DNA of 64,000 nt, from contig MNCI01005779.1 of assembly GCA_015680685.1 (NCBI GenBank), positions 258,056 through 322,055 on the forward strand. Direction: 5' to 3'. The stretch is from Gnetum montanum (Eukaryota > Streptophyta > Gnetopsida > Gnetales > Gnetaceae). A program made the position numbers and the translations under genes. The stretch's first letter is position 1. Each line of letters starts with the position of its first letter. The notes under the pieces were generated by a model. The model searched no databases. It was not told the origin of the DNA and saw only the letters and a program-made list of their open reading frames with translations. Shown here piece by piece: positions 35,280-47,523 of this stretch.

Positions 35280-36088
35280 TAATGAGCCGTGATATCGTGT
35301 CTGCGATATCAAATCAACCATGTGATGTCGTCAGATACCTAATATCACTGCCTATCTCCTTGCCTATAAATAAGAGGTGGCACCCTTGGTTTCCACATTA
35401 GAAGTTAGTTCCTTGGCCAAACTCTTGCCATCTTTTCCCTCCAAATTTAGAATTATTTCTACGTGCTCGTAGTAGGAGTCATAGAGTGAACGAATCTTTA
35501 TTTGAGCATTGTGTACTTAAGCACACTTTGTGTATGACAATAAAGATGAACTTTATGATAAACCTTGAAGCATATAGAATAGATTAATTAGTGTTAATTA
35601 TTATTTAATGCTTTCCTAGTTAATTAATTATCTCTCTCACCCTACAACTCTCTTAGTTAAATACACTCAGTACGACCACTTCGCGCACGCGTGTAGCACT
35701 TTGTAACCAAGTGATGATTAGCGTTTGGTAATCCTAGCAACATTACATTGATTCAGGATGTATACGGTAAGTGGGAATGAATATTGGTGTTAGGAGTAAT
35801 TAGAACTTAGTTAATGAGTAGTTAAATTATCTTAGTTACTTAGTTATCTCTCTTCCCCTCCTTATTTGTGCAAGATATAAAACACATAAAAGCCATAAAA
35901 ATCATATGCCTCAAGCTTACTTCACGATACCACTGTGACATACAAGTAAGTTTTGGAAGATAACAATTAACCAACCTATTATCGTTCCACAAAGGTGCAT
36001 AGGTACTTAGTCCTTGGAATTTGACTAGATCATGCATAAAATGCTCATATTCATATGGTTGAGCATAGGGGTACATTGTCGCTCATCA
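35280..36088 (+). repeat. 5' LTR of G2
   Basis: 809 bp. The terminal TG has mutated to TA (TAATGAGCCG); the LTR ends GCTCATCA. GATATC motifs lie at 35291-35345 and the TATA box at 35365-35372. Confidence 0.9.
35365..35372 (+). promoter_or_regulatory. TATA box of G2 5' LTR
   Basis: TATAAATA followed by AGAGGTGGC, in the same position as in the 3' LTR of the element. Confidence 0.7.
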
Positions 36089-36089
36089 T

Positions 36090-36107
36090 TGGTGCCATTG
36101 CCAAGGA
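36090..36107 (+). other. Primer binding site of G2 (tRNA-Asp)
   Basis: TGGTGCCATTGCCAAGGA, three transitions from the tRNA-Asp complement, one base after the LTR. Confidence 0.85.
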
Positions 36108-36220
36108 CTTAGTTGTTTGTGCGCTCAATAGAACATACGAAATCATTCACATTGTTGGAATGAACCCTTAGGGTTGATTAAGGAAAAGATAATAGTACAT
36201 TGCACACTGAACAAGATAAG

Positions 36221-38676
36221 ATGTCTTCTTCTTCACACAAAAGCACTTCACCGCCTAGGAAGAAGAAACCGGCAGTAGGAAACACATGACGTTGATCTGC
36301 CAATCCCTCAACAATTTCATGTGGTATATATTCATCCCAATGAATATGTACCTCACTTTACCTTTATTTTCAACCAAGACAAACAGCTACACTGGCATGA
36401 CTTGAAAGGTAACATAGTGTTACCTCTTGACCATTTAGTCCCAACTATGCTTCTTCATACTCTCACACAAATAGGCATGCAACACTTACACATAGAATAC
36501 ATTGTGTAAGACTATGATTCGAGAGACTATTGTCCCACAAAAGTGCAACATCAAAGGGATTTTCAACAGGAGATACACCATAAGTCCTTGAAGGGAAAAT
36601 GGTCCAAGGATGCCCACCACGTTTTAAGCGAGATAGAGAGTGATGAACCTGCCTTAGGAAGCTACCCACATAATGATGTTCCTCCCCTTAACATTGGCCA
36701 AGGGGTCATGTATCAGAACCTTCATTCTATTATTCACAACCCAGGTGCTGATACCAATGGACCCAAAGCATCTGAAAAAGGAACAAAGACATATGACAAT
36801 GGTGGGCATTCTGATCGCAATCACGATTGAGGCAGAGACCACTGAAGAGGAGGTAGTAGAAACCGTCATGGTGGCGGTTCTCCTTCTTCTTCACCCTCAT
36901 CATCTTTTTCATCCTATCCTTCAATGTCAAGACGTAGCCATAACAAAAAAGATCATGAGGTAAGAGCAAGAAAAGTGGAATTCATAGACGAAATAGCCAA
37001 AATAGAGAATGAGGACACTCTAGGGAATCATCCCAAAGAAGAAGGAAGAGTAGGGAACCACATAGGCACCATAGATTCTATGAACGAGATGATCATGATG
37101 AACCCCTATTCACCATGCAAAGCATGCTAGATATAACTAAGGCCATGAGAGTTACAACAAGGCACTAAAAAGATAGGAGGATCAAGAGGTTAGACATGAA
37201 TAACATCCCACGATTTGAAGGGGGATATAACATTGATTTTTCAAAATTATTTACAAGCATTTTATTATGCATGTGCCTTGCAAAACATAGAAAACGAATG
37301 GCAAAAACTCAAGTTGTTCCCATGGACACTAATAAAAGAAGTTGAAAGCTAGTACTGGTCCTTAGAACTAGAATCCATTCGTAGGTGGAGTGCTATGTTA
37401 GAATTGTTAAACAATAAGTACTAAATGTACTCTAGGGTGTCTAACCTACAAAAGCAAATCCAAGGATAAAAACAAGAAAGTCATGAACCCTTGGACACTA
37501 CCGTGGGCCACTATTATGCACTACTACATTATTGTCTTGGCCATGGTTATTTGTACCTGGATCAACTACGCCATCTTGTAGATGGGCTTAGGCATGAAAT
37601 GAGAAAAACCCTTGGGACTTATGCCCAAGGAAGACTATTTGAGCTTAAATCCCATCAAATTCACAGATTGCAAGAGCAAGTTGCTAAGGAAGAAGGTGAG
37701 CTACAAAAGAGAGATAGTTCAGAAGAATATAACTGAGATCCTTCCCTCTAAAAGAAGGGAGTAATATTTTGTGAGGATGAGGAAGAGTCACCACTCAAAG
37801 AGATGGTGAATACAAAAACCTTGCCTATCCAAAAGTTAGCATTAGAAGTACTAGCAAAGGTAGACCAAATGTGGGACTCCTTGGATAATAGGTTTCAAAC
37901 TGTTCTCAAAGTAGTAGAGGAGTCTAGGGAGTGAGGTAGTGATTGTGACAAAAGAAAAAAGAGAGGAGCAGAAAACACATGTAACAAGGGTAAGGGTAAA
38001 GTTGCTATTATTGAAGAGGCTATGGACTCAGATACAGATGATGATAGTGGGCAAGATCTATCAATACAACCATCCTAAGCGATCTTTCCCTATGATCTCA
38101 CATCTGCAAAATTTTTGGATGTATGCACTTAATCCATGCTTAAACAAATGACAAACATCCTAACAGTTGCCTTATTCCCAAGGTAACCCAAGGAAGTTCC
38201 ACCAACCTTTAACATATTATCCAAGTGGAACTCCACCATAACCGATTGAGCAACACCAACAATGACAGCACCCACAATCATGGGGAATTCCACCACCAAG
38301 GCAACAATATCCTTACCAGCAACCTAATCCATATGGATATTACATGCAACATCCAAGCTCTCCACGTGACTCTATTGGTCATGTTACTCCCCAACATCAC
38401 TACCAAGCCCATGAGTACTATAGGACTCCCCCTCCTAGGGGCGACATTTCACAAGTGTACCATCCTTCCAATCCAGCTACATCTCTTCCACCAATAGCTC
38501 CATTACCACCTACTCCAGCAATGCAAGGTGAACTCCCTACTTAGCCACAACAATGCAATGCCACAAGGGCTTTTAATCCTCAACCTACTATTTCTTCTAA
38601 CAAACATATAAGGAAAATATCTTTCTTTAGAACCAGTAATCCAACCAAGCCTTTACAACCCCAAGCGGCTAAGCCT
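36221..38676 (+). pseudogene. gag of G2
   Basis: Begins MSSSSHKSTSPP at the family start codon. VVYIHPNEYVPHFTF and a LEGN-like KGNIVLPLDHL block follow, then a His/Asp-rich linker and the core, with WQKLKLFPWTL near 37300. HHYQAHEYYRTPPPRGDISQ lies in the Pro/Gln-rich tail near 38400-38470. The knuckle is damaged: near 38050 the first Cys pair is lost (KIYQYNHPKRSFP). Several frameshifts separate the blocks. Confidence 0.75.
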
Positions 38677-39230
38677 TTGGACACCTCTGTATCAAATAAA
38701 GCTTCAGAACCCCCTTCGAACTTAATACCACATTCAATGCATATGATCATCTTAATACATGTCGTTACTAATTGGATCAAAGTTGGCCACCTTCCTAGGA
38801 AATTCTCTAATCCTAGGAGTTCCCTAATATATCTACAAATCGCTGGGAATGAACCATGCAAAGCTCTTTTGAATTCAGGATTTGATGTCAACCTAATATC
38901 CCAAAAAATGTATAAGGCCTGGAACCTTCCCCCATTAAAAAATAGCAACCTCCATTTAGAGTTGGCCAACTAGTCCATCACCGTTCCCTTAGGATTAGTG
39001 GAGGACATTGTTACCACTGTATGTGGGTGGTTGTATCCAGCTGACTTCTTGGTGATTCAAGTGAATAACAATCAGGGGAACTTCCCAATTATAATGGAAA
39101 GGGCATGGCTAAGCACTATCAATGCATGCCTAGGAATCTGTGATCTTTCCCTAGAAATATTTAAGGAAAATACTTTCGGAAAGATCGAGAAGAAGAAGAT
39201 TCCATGCATCGCAAACAGCGACACATGGTG
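38677..39230 (+). pseudogene. Retropepsin-type protease of G2
   Basis: LPRKFSNPRSSLIYLQIAG is followed by CKALLNSGFDVNLISQKMY, where the catalytic Asp of LLDSG (intact in G4) is Asn. Downstream are VPLGLVEDIVTTVCGW and FPIIMERAWL, the flap-side and C-terminal blocks. A stop follows the LELAN block near 38970. It would process the Gag-Pol polyprotein; the active-site loss makes this copy inactive. Confidence 0.8.
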
Positions 39231-39554
39231 CAATTGCGTGCAGAGATCATGGGTTGTGAAAAGTTTAACATTGCCTACATGAAATCAATGTGCATAAACA
39301 ATCAACATAAAAAGGTGCCTATATGTAGTAGCCACATGACAAGAAGACACCCAGTGGCTGATAGCTGATCAAGAAGGCAGCTCACTTATATGCATGGAAC
39401 TAACTAAGGGTTTGACATGCACTTACATAGATAACATAGATGCATTAGAGTAAGTCCACTGCCAACTTCCTAGTCCTAACTTGGAAAACATCAACTGGGG
39501 GAAATTGGAAATTCTTAATAAGTTTAAAAAAGAGAGCCCCTAGAGCTAAAACCA

Positions 39555-40644
39555 TTGCCCATCAGTATGGAGTACACATTTCTTAAGAATGGAAAATTGG
39601 TAATCATCAACGTAAGACTTGCCCCACAACAAAAAGAGAGTCTACTAAAGGTAATAAACAAGTTGTCAAAATCCTTCGCTTGGTCATATCCGAAATTAAC
39701 TAGAATAGATCCTAGGATATGCCAGCACAGGACTTACATTGACTCCTCCAAGAAAAATTAATCTAAGGCTCAACTAGAAAAAGAGCCATTTGATGGTCCA
39801 AGAAGGCGTAGTACTTGGGCATAAAATGTCACATGTAGGGATAGAGGTAGACCTTGAGAAAATCAAAGTCATCTAAGGAATTACCTGTCAACAGGAAACT
39901 ATCAAAGACATTCGATCATTCCTTCGACACACTAGCTACTATAGGAGACTCATAGAGAACTTTTCCAAGATTGCCAAACCATTGGTAGAGTTAACAAAAA
40001 ATGATGTACCCTTTGAGTGGACTAGGGAATGCGAACTAGCTTTTCAAACTCTGAAACAGAAGCTAGTAGAAACACCCATTCTACAAGCTCCTAACTAGTC
40101 CAAACCATTCCATGTCATGACTAATGCATCCAACTATGCCTTAGGAGCTATACTTACGTAGTTAGATGACCAAAAATGTCCTTATTACATCCACTATGCA
40201 AGTAAAAGTATCGCTAGTGCACAACTTAACTACACTACTACAAAAAAAGAATTAATGGTTGTAGTGTTTGCACTAGAAAAATTTAGACACTATGTATTGG
40301 GGTACAAGGTATTCATACACACAGATCATAGTACCATCTAGTTTCTCATGAATAAGTCAATGATAAGCCCCCATATTATATGATGGCTGGTAATCCTACA
40401 AGATTTTGATTTAATGATGATTGATCGTAAAGGCACCAAGAATGTAGTTACCGATCATTTATCTCGGTTGCACTGGGACAGCAAAGAGAATGAGTACCCA
40501 ATTTTCGATCATTTCCCCAATGAGTTCCTCTTTGTCAGTGTCATGAATAACCAACTACCCATGGAGAAAAATTGGTATAGTAGCATTCTTACCTATCTCC
40601 TTACCCAACAAACACCACAAGAACTAGACCTTAAGAAGAAATAA
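39555..40644 (+). pseudogene. RT (catalytic core deleted) and RNase H of G2
   Basis: The N-terminal linker (MEYTFLKNGK, FAWSYPKLTRIDPRICQHR) is intact to about 39755. It then jumps to LRLN.KKSHLMVQEGVVLGH-type text that lies about 545 bp further on in G4. The removed part holds the DFRLLN and FMDD blocks. RNase H follows: FHVMTNASNYALGAIL near 40115-40160 (TDAS to TNAS), TTKKELMVVVFALEKFRHY and HTDHSTI. The RNase H end reads MMIDRKGTKNVVTDHLSRL. Several in-frame stops. Confidence 0.8.
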
Positions 40645-40740
40645 TAGTTTCATCACAGAGCCAAATACTTCATGGAGATCAATGGACAACTTTACAAAGT
40701 ATGTCCCAATGGCTTCGTTCGATGGTGTGTCCCCAATAGA

Positions 40741-41840
40741 GATCGGCTAAGAGTTCTCCAAGATGCTCATGAGGGCCCTTGTGGGGGTCATTATGCTAGG
40801 AGATAAATAACCATCAAGGTCCTACTTGCAAGGTATTATTGACCTACCTTGTTCTGGGACATCCATCAATTTGTCCAATCTTGTGAGTGCTGTCAATGTG
40901 ATGGGGGAATGACTACTAGAATGGAGGGTCTATAATAATGGATTCAACCACTAGAACCCTTCAACATTTAGGGAATTGATTTCATGGGGTCCATTACACC
41001 AATGTCCAATGAAGAAGCTTACATTGTAGTTGCCATAGACTACTTAACAAAATGATCTAAAGTAGCTACTGTTAAAGATTACACATCATCTACAACTGCA
41101 TGATTTGTTCAACAACTAGTCATCAATAGGTTTGGTGTGTCGTGTGCACTTATCTCAAACAATGGAACACACTTTACAAGTGCAACTTTTCAAAAGCTAA
41201 TGCAACACTTAGGGGTTGAGCACAAATTGACTACACCATACCATCCCCAAGTGAATGGTCAAGCTGAGGTCACCAACAGAGAGATTACTAAGATACTAAT
41301 CAGAACCATTAGTAAGTATAGGCGAGACTAGAGCACTAAACTAAATGATACTCTTTGGGCATACCACTCCACTAAGTATAGGTTGAGATCACATGCCGTG
41401 GCTAGTGTGCGGAGCTTGATACACTAGCCACGGCATGTGATCTCAACCTTGACCTTGATCTAGCACAAAAACAAAGGTTGATGACTCTTAACTTGCTAGA
41501 TGAGAACTAACTAGCTGCCCTGTTATCTAATGAGTTGCACAAGTCATTTAATAAACAACGTCATGACCTGAAAATTAAGAAAGTTAAGTATCAGCCAGGA
41601 GATAAGGTTCCCTACTCTATCCCCACACATGTGTCACAACGTACCAAATTTCAAACACTATGGGAAGGACCTTACATTATCTATGCAACTTTTCCTTCAA
41701 GGGCCATGACCATATATAAACCTAAGAGCCCAAATAAGAGACTGTTAGTCAAGGTGCAACAAACAAAACCCTTTCATGAGTTTAGGACAGCCAGAACATA
41801 TGCTACCTCTATAAGTGGGCAACCTTGCTCATTATTTTGA
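40741..41840 (+). pseudogene. Integrase of G2
   Basis: HHCC zinc region H...H...CECC near 40770-40910. The first Asp is in GIDFM (about 40975). The second site reads LISNNGTHF (about 41145), where G4 has LISDNGTHF. The Glu is retained in GQAEVTNREI (41260-41290). A 29-bp perfect inverted duplication at 41380-41449 replaces about 75 bp of coding text. The C-terminal LWEGPYIIYATFPSR (41660-41700) is a GPY/F-type module. It would insert the cDNA. Confidence 0.85.
41380..41449. repeat. Perfect 29-bp inverted repeat with 12-nt spacer
   Basis: The left arm 41380-41408 is the exact reverse complement of the right arm 41421-41449; the spacer is 41409-41420. The right arm matches the native integrase text (compare 62505-62530 in G4). 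The left arm is therefore the added inverted copy. Confidence 0.95.
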
Positions 41841-43886
41841 ATCTCCTTCTTGCAACTCAATCATGGGGGAGATGGCCACCACTACTAATTGTTGAAGGCC
41901 CTCAGTTCTTTCTAAGTTTTTTTTTACACATTTTTGTTTTATACATTTTTGTTTTGCACATTTCTTTAATCTTTCTTATTTTTGTTTTACACCATTGTTC
42001 ATATTTTTACCATTTCTTTGTGTGATTACTTTATTTTTTTTATCACCCAATAAGTGTTCATGATGGTGGCATGAATAATATCATATGGATTGCTAATGTT
42101 TGGATTTTACCTTTGAAGTATGATGTTGATATTAAGGTATGGTTCTTTTGATTAAACAGGCAATGAGTCCACATCGTTCATACATCCATAAAATCCTATG
42201 GTCTCCCTTGGCTTGGAACTGTACAAGTCCCTTTTTCTAATAAAATTGCTAACAAATTGGTGGCTGGGTATTTCTCAAACTAAGGAAGGACTCAAAGGAT
42301 GAAAAGGATGTGACTTCAAGGGGATTCGATGCAGTTTTGCTAGCTATTCTCTTGAGTTCTTAGATGCTTTTTTCTTGGGTTTACCATCATTCTAACCATT
42401 CATCAAATCATCAGAAGCTAAGTACATAAAAATAAGTCTTTGCATGGTGTGGTTCTCACCCTTGGGTTTACCACCATTCTGACCATTCATCAAATCCCCG
42501 AAAGCTAAGTACACAAAAATAAGTCTTTGCATGGTGTGGTTCTCACACAACAAACACAAAAAAAATAGTGAGAATTCAAAGCACACCCCTTAGACACACT
42601 AAAGAATTTGGGCTACACGCATTGGTTATGGCACTAGAAAGACATGTTACCCATGCCTGAAGGTTCCCTCTAACTAAGGTCCTTTCTCGCTTCCTAATTC
42701 TCCATCTCGCTCTTCTCGAAATGGTGGTGACTTTTTGGTTGAGGCATTTTTGTTACTTCAAGAGAATAGGTTGGTCAAATGTGTTGATGCAAGGTTACTG
42801 AATGTGGTTTGTTGAGCCTGGATTTGGAATGAGTTCTACTTGATCACATTAAACATAAAACACACACAAGGGACTTTACATGACCTTGTTCTTGGGTTTC
42901 CATTCCATTCTCTCCTCTCCATCTTTCTTTTCCATTTTTCACCTCATTGCCGATTTTATCATTCGTCTGTATCTTGGTTGATCCATTATTCTTCTTTGGT
43001 AATTTCTTTTGGGTAAGTTTTTAACTCTTGCTTCCAAATGACATTCCTAGAGCCTACGAACTCTTTGGATTGTGGGTCTGTCAGGGCATCAAGGGCATGA
43101 GCCTACTTTAGGGAGGACCCATTGGTATTCCTTTTTGGTGCATTTGTTAACTTCTTTTCCTTAAACATTTTCTGCAATTAACAATTTTTATTTCATCCCC
43201 ATCCATAACATCCATTTTATTGGCGTTGTCGTTGTTACTATTTCTCCACCTTTCTTATTCCTTATCTTTTTCCATCCTATTGCTACTAGAGGTCCGCTCT
43301 TAATCATGGGGGCCCATGCACAAAATTTTTCAATTTTTCCTAACCCCTACACCTTAGGTAGTTGCTATTGTTAAAACTCCAGAATCAATATCTACCATAA
43401 CCACAACTCAACCAATGCACTTTACATCGAGGCAAAGTACCAATTGCATTGTGATTTATCTACCCTCGCTCATTTGAGGCTGTGTTGTGTGTGCAGATGA
43501 CGATCATACAACAATGGACTAGGCCTGGAGTAAACACTCAAGATGGACCGGAACTAGAACGTTTACAAAAGGAGCAAGATTGATGGCGTGGCTATGGATA
43601 AACAATGGAGGGCACAATCTTGGTATCAGCAACAACATGTCTTCTTCTTTCTCTCTCCCCCCTTCTCTTCCAGTTGCCAAATAAGGCTAGATGTTATTAT
43701 GTACAGTGTTCAATTTTGTGGTCATGAACACTAATGTTGTCATGTATTGTATTGTTGATCCATTCACCGGGCACGTTGAGTCTGTTACCCCATTTCACCA
43801 TCAATGTTCATTAAGTCAATAATCCCATACCTTCCCAATATTTTGTAAGAAACTCGAGGACGATTTTTCATTCAGTCATGGGGGTA
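41841..43886 (+). other. 3' untranslated region and polypurine tract of G2
   Basis: No coding frame recognised. A direct tandem duplication of about 85 bp spans roughly 42376-42545 (both units contain AAGTCTTTGCATGGTGTGG). It ends GTCATGGGGGTA at 43875-43886. Confidence 0.7.
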
Positions 43887-44692
43887 TGATGAGCTACGAT
43901 ATCGTATCTGCAATATCAAATCAACCATGCAATGTCAGATACCCGATATCATGGCCCATCTCCTTGCCTATAAATAAGAGGCGGCACCCTTTGTTTCCAC
44001 ATTAGAAGTTAGTCCCTTAGCCAAACTCTTGCCATTTTTTCCCTCCAAAGTTAGAATTATTTCTACATGCCCACAGTAGGAGTCATAGAGTGAACGGATC
44101 TTTATTCAAGCATTGTGTACCTAAGCACACTTTGTGTATGGCAATAAAGACGAACTTTATAATAAACCTTACAGCATACAGAATAGACTAATTAGGGTTA
44201 ATTATTATTTAATGCTTTCCTAGTTAATTAAAGATCTCTCTTACCCTACAACTCTCTTAGTTAAATACACTCAGTACGACCGCTTCAAGCATGCGTGTAG
44301 CGCTTGGTAACCTAGTGATGATTAGCGTTTGGTAATCCCAGCAGCATTTCACTGGTTCAAGATGTATACGACAAATGGGAACGGATACTGGTGTTAGGAG
44401 TAATTAGAACTTAGTTAATGAGTAGTTAAATTAGATTAGTTACTTAGTTATCTCTCTTCCCCTCCTTATTAGCATAGGATATAAAACACATAAAAGCCAT
44501 AAAAATCATATGCCTCAAGCTTACTTAACCATACCACCATGACATACAAGTAAGTTTGGGAAAATAACGATTAACCAACCCGTTATCATTTCACAAAGGC
44601 GCATAAGCACTTAGTCCTTATAATTCGACCAAATCGTGCGTGAAACGCTCATATTCGTATGGTTGAGCATAGGGGTACCTCGTCGCTCATCA
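43887..44692 (+). repeat. 3' LTR of G2
   Basis: 806 bp from TGATGAGCTACGATATCG to GCTCATCA, TATA box at 43969-43976. It is very similar to the 5' LTR. Confidence 0.93.
43969..43976 (+). promoter_or_regulatory. TATA box of G2 3' LTR
   Basis: TATAAATA followed by AGAGGCGGC. Confidence 0.7.
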
Positions 44693-45012
44693 CTGGGTGA
44701 AGCGGGACAAGAAGGGAACTGGCCCACCTTTTTGGCTAGGTTATAGGCCTAACCATGGTGGCAATGCTAGATTGGCTCTAAGGGATAGATGCTAATGGAA
44801 GAAAACCCCAAAAAACACTCTCAGAGAACAATCCAGATACACTCTTCCATATTAATAAAGCATTCTTTTATTTTCTTTTTTGCATTTTTCCTATTATTTC
44901 CTTTATACATAATGCTAAATATTACTTATATTTTGTTTTCTTTGTATGCATAATGTCTGATATATCATATATTTCACATTTGCTATGACATCTAGGGATG
45001 GGATGTCATAAT

Positions 45013-45024
45013 TGGTATCAGAGC
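45013..45024 (+). other. Primer binding site of M (initiator tRNA-Met)
   Basis: TGGTATCAGAGC, an exact match to the iMet primer site used by most plant LTR elements, two bases after the LTR end at 45010. It establishes the plus orientation of M. Confidence 0.92.
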
Positions 45025-47523
45025 AAATCATGATCCAAGGACCATTTAGAACCATGGGCCAAACTACAGCATGAACTTGATGATGAACCTTGAAGCCACA
45101 ACACATAGAAAGTCATTGATCATCACTGGATGAACCATATATTTGTGATATAAGTCAAAAGACACCTTTCCATTGACTTCATGAACAATGGATCAGGCAT
45201 CTAGATCCCAGCAACCAACAAAATTTCTTTCATGGATATCATTGACCAATGAAGATTTGATCACACCTCATCAAAATTCATCAATTATAAGAGATGTCGG
45301 TAAGATAATGATACACCGGTCCAAGTAACTTTTACCCATCTTAATATTATAATTATTAATCAATTAAAGTCATTGTTAAATTTCATTCAAGAAAGTTAGT
45401 AACCATAACCTGAATTGATTTTGTTTTGTTGAAATTTACTATCCAAATAATCTAGAATATTCCAAGTTACCATATGTTAGCCTAGAAATGTCAATCCAAC
45501 AAAATAGGCTAGTTTAGTCTTTTTAAATTTTGAAAAATCAACGTCATTTTTGAACCCTAAAACTATGTCCAACGCATAGTATTCGTTGAGACAATTCCAA
45601 CATTACAAATTTCATCGAGACAATTCCAACATTACAAATTTCGTCTCAATCGAATTTACTCTTTAAGAGATATTGACATTTAAAGTTTTTCATTATACGT
45701 GCATTAAGATAATATTAAATTATTATTTTATTATTTGAACAAAAAAAATTCTTTTTTCAAAATTTTAAGGTTAAGAATCAACCTAAAATCACCATTTGCC
45801 CTTACCAAACCCTTACCCTATCATTGGTGGAACCACCAAGTCAACCTCAAGGCAAGGTGAAATAAAATAATAATAATAAGTTATTAAATAAATAAATAAA
45901 TAACACACACAAACTTTGATTTTGAACTGAAGGTCATGAGTTCAAACCCAAGCTCCCACAAATTTGATTCAAAAAAAATCAAACATAAAATCTCAGGTTC
46001 AAACCTGAGCCCCAATACTTTATTATATATAATATTTTTAAAAATAAATAAATAAAATAAAATAATAATTAAAACAAATTTTACCAACTGCAGGCAGCCG
46101 TGGCCAAGCTTGCAGCCAGCTGTGGCCAGGCCGATGGCAGGCGATGATTCCAGAAGGTTGGCCCTTGGGCCCCAAAAAAAAAACACCCATGCGCGTGACG
46201 CTGCACCCACCTGCCACGTTGCTACTTTCCTGACACCGCGCCTGCGTGCCGTCCTCGCACTACCACCAAAAAAAAATATAATTTATTTAAAAAACTCAAA
46301 CAATAAAAAAAAAGAGTTATAATAAAATAAATACATATTAAAAAAAATTTTTGCCATGCCGACCCTGGAAGGCCTGCAGGCAGTGCCGGCAGTGCAGGTG
46401 TCAGAGCTCACGACACAGCCGAGCCAACCCATGTGCGGGCAGCGCACCACAGCAAAAACGATGTCCGCCCATATAGTTGCGCCCTCCACTGCGCAGGCCA
46501 CGCCTGCCACCACAGCACAGAGCCGCGTCTGCCTGCACTGTGTTACTCTGCTACCTGGCGCCGTGATGAAAGCCTTTGGCCGGTGCCACAAACGTTGCTT
46601 ATCATTGAAAGCCTTCCCTTTTCATATTCTTTTGCTATCTGCCGAACGCACCGCCCAGCCTGATATGCCGCCTGCCTCTCGTGCCGTCTCTCACCGTCTC
46701 CAACGCCGCCCATCACTGCCTCCATGGCCGCTTCACAACGAAACAGCAAATTTTCCGTTATATGACAAAACAATTTTAATTGTTCGTCAACCAACGGAAA
46801 AATTTGAAATTTTCGTGAATTAACAAAAAATTTCAAAATTTCATCATTCAACTATTAGTTTAAATTAAGAACTTATAAAAATAATTTTCAAAATTAGAAT
46901 TTTGCATGGTGGTAGCAGGTAAGATAAAAATTCCACAATTAACTAGAGTGACTTCTCGGGAAATCTTGGTTTTCTGCCAAATGTCTTAGACTCTAGAAAC
47001 CATAACTTTTGATTTCCCAAAAAATTACGTTTTACAGGTTGCTGGATATAATGCCTTGAAATCATTAAAAGTTTAATTTTCACATAACTCAAGCATACAA
47101 TGTCCATTTTCAACATATGAATAGTCATTTCTAACATTTTGCACCCTTTTGAATTCAATGGTGAGATCAACTTTATCATCCAAGTACCTTATTATTCAAT
47201 GGAGTCAATGTTCTCAAGGGGGTAGAAAGGTTATCAAAAATAATATAGTTAAATATTACTGAAAATCAGACAATGTAATTATATATTACTAAAATTAGAT
47301 AATGTAGTTACATTTTACTAAAAATATATGATGTCGTTAACTATTATTAAAATTAGATAATATAAAAATAGATAAATTAGTTATTCAGTTGATGTAGTTG
47401 ATTATTAGTTAATGAATAGTTGATGTAGTAGATGGAGAATTAGTTTAAGAAATAGAACAATCTTCAACTGTCAAAAAAGGGTATATTAATCCATTCAGTA
47501 ATCAAAACATAGGGCAAAATAAC
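45025..47523 (+). other. Non-coding internal region of M
   Basis: No gag or pol motif seen. It contains a 29-bp tandem pair (45588-45616, 45617-45645), AT-rich microsatellite at about 45860-45903, and a GC-rich block at 46085-46740 interrupted by an A-rich stretch near 46265-46350. The 155-codon open frame at 46356-46823 lies in this GC-rich block and shows no recognisable domain. Confidence 0.6.

Larger units (their letters stand above)
35280..44692 (+). mobile_element. Gypsy element G2, inserted in the M LTR
   Basis: LTR 35280-36088, tRNA-Asp primer site, gag, protease, partial RT, RNase H, integrase, 3' UTR, LTR 43887-44692. TSD CTGAG/CTGGG (35275-35279, 44693-44697). The empty site, CCAGG at 49781-49785, is preserved in the other LTR of M. 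It is inactive: about 545 bp of RT is deleted, the protease Asp and one integrase Asp have become Asn, and an inverted duplication disrupts integrase. Confidence 0.93.
34997..45010 (+). repeat. 5' LTR of M, split by G2
   Basis: Pieces 34997-35279 and 44693-45010 join, after removing one 5-bp duplication, to a 596-bp LTR collinear with 49529-50109. It starts TGTCACATCCCCATTCC and ends GGGATGTCATA. Confidence 0.9.

Noticed and set aside
46356-46823. 155-codon open frame as a gene
   Set aside because: It lies in a GC-rich block where all frames are open, has low-complexity Ala/Thr/Pro text and no domain.
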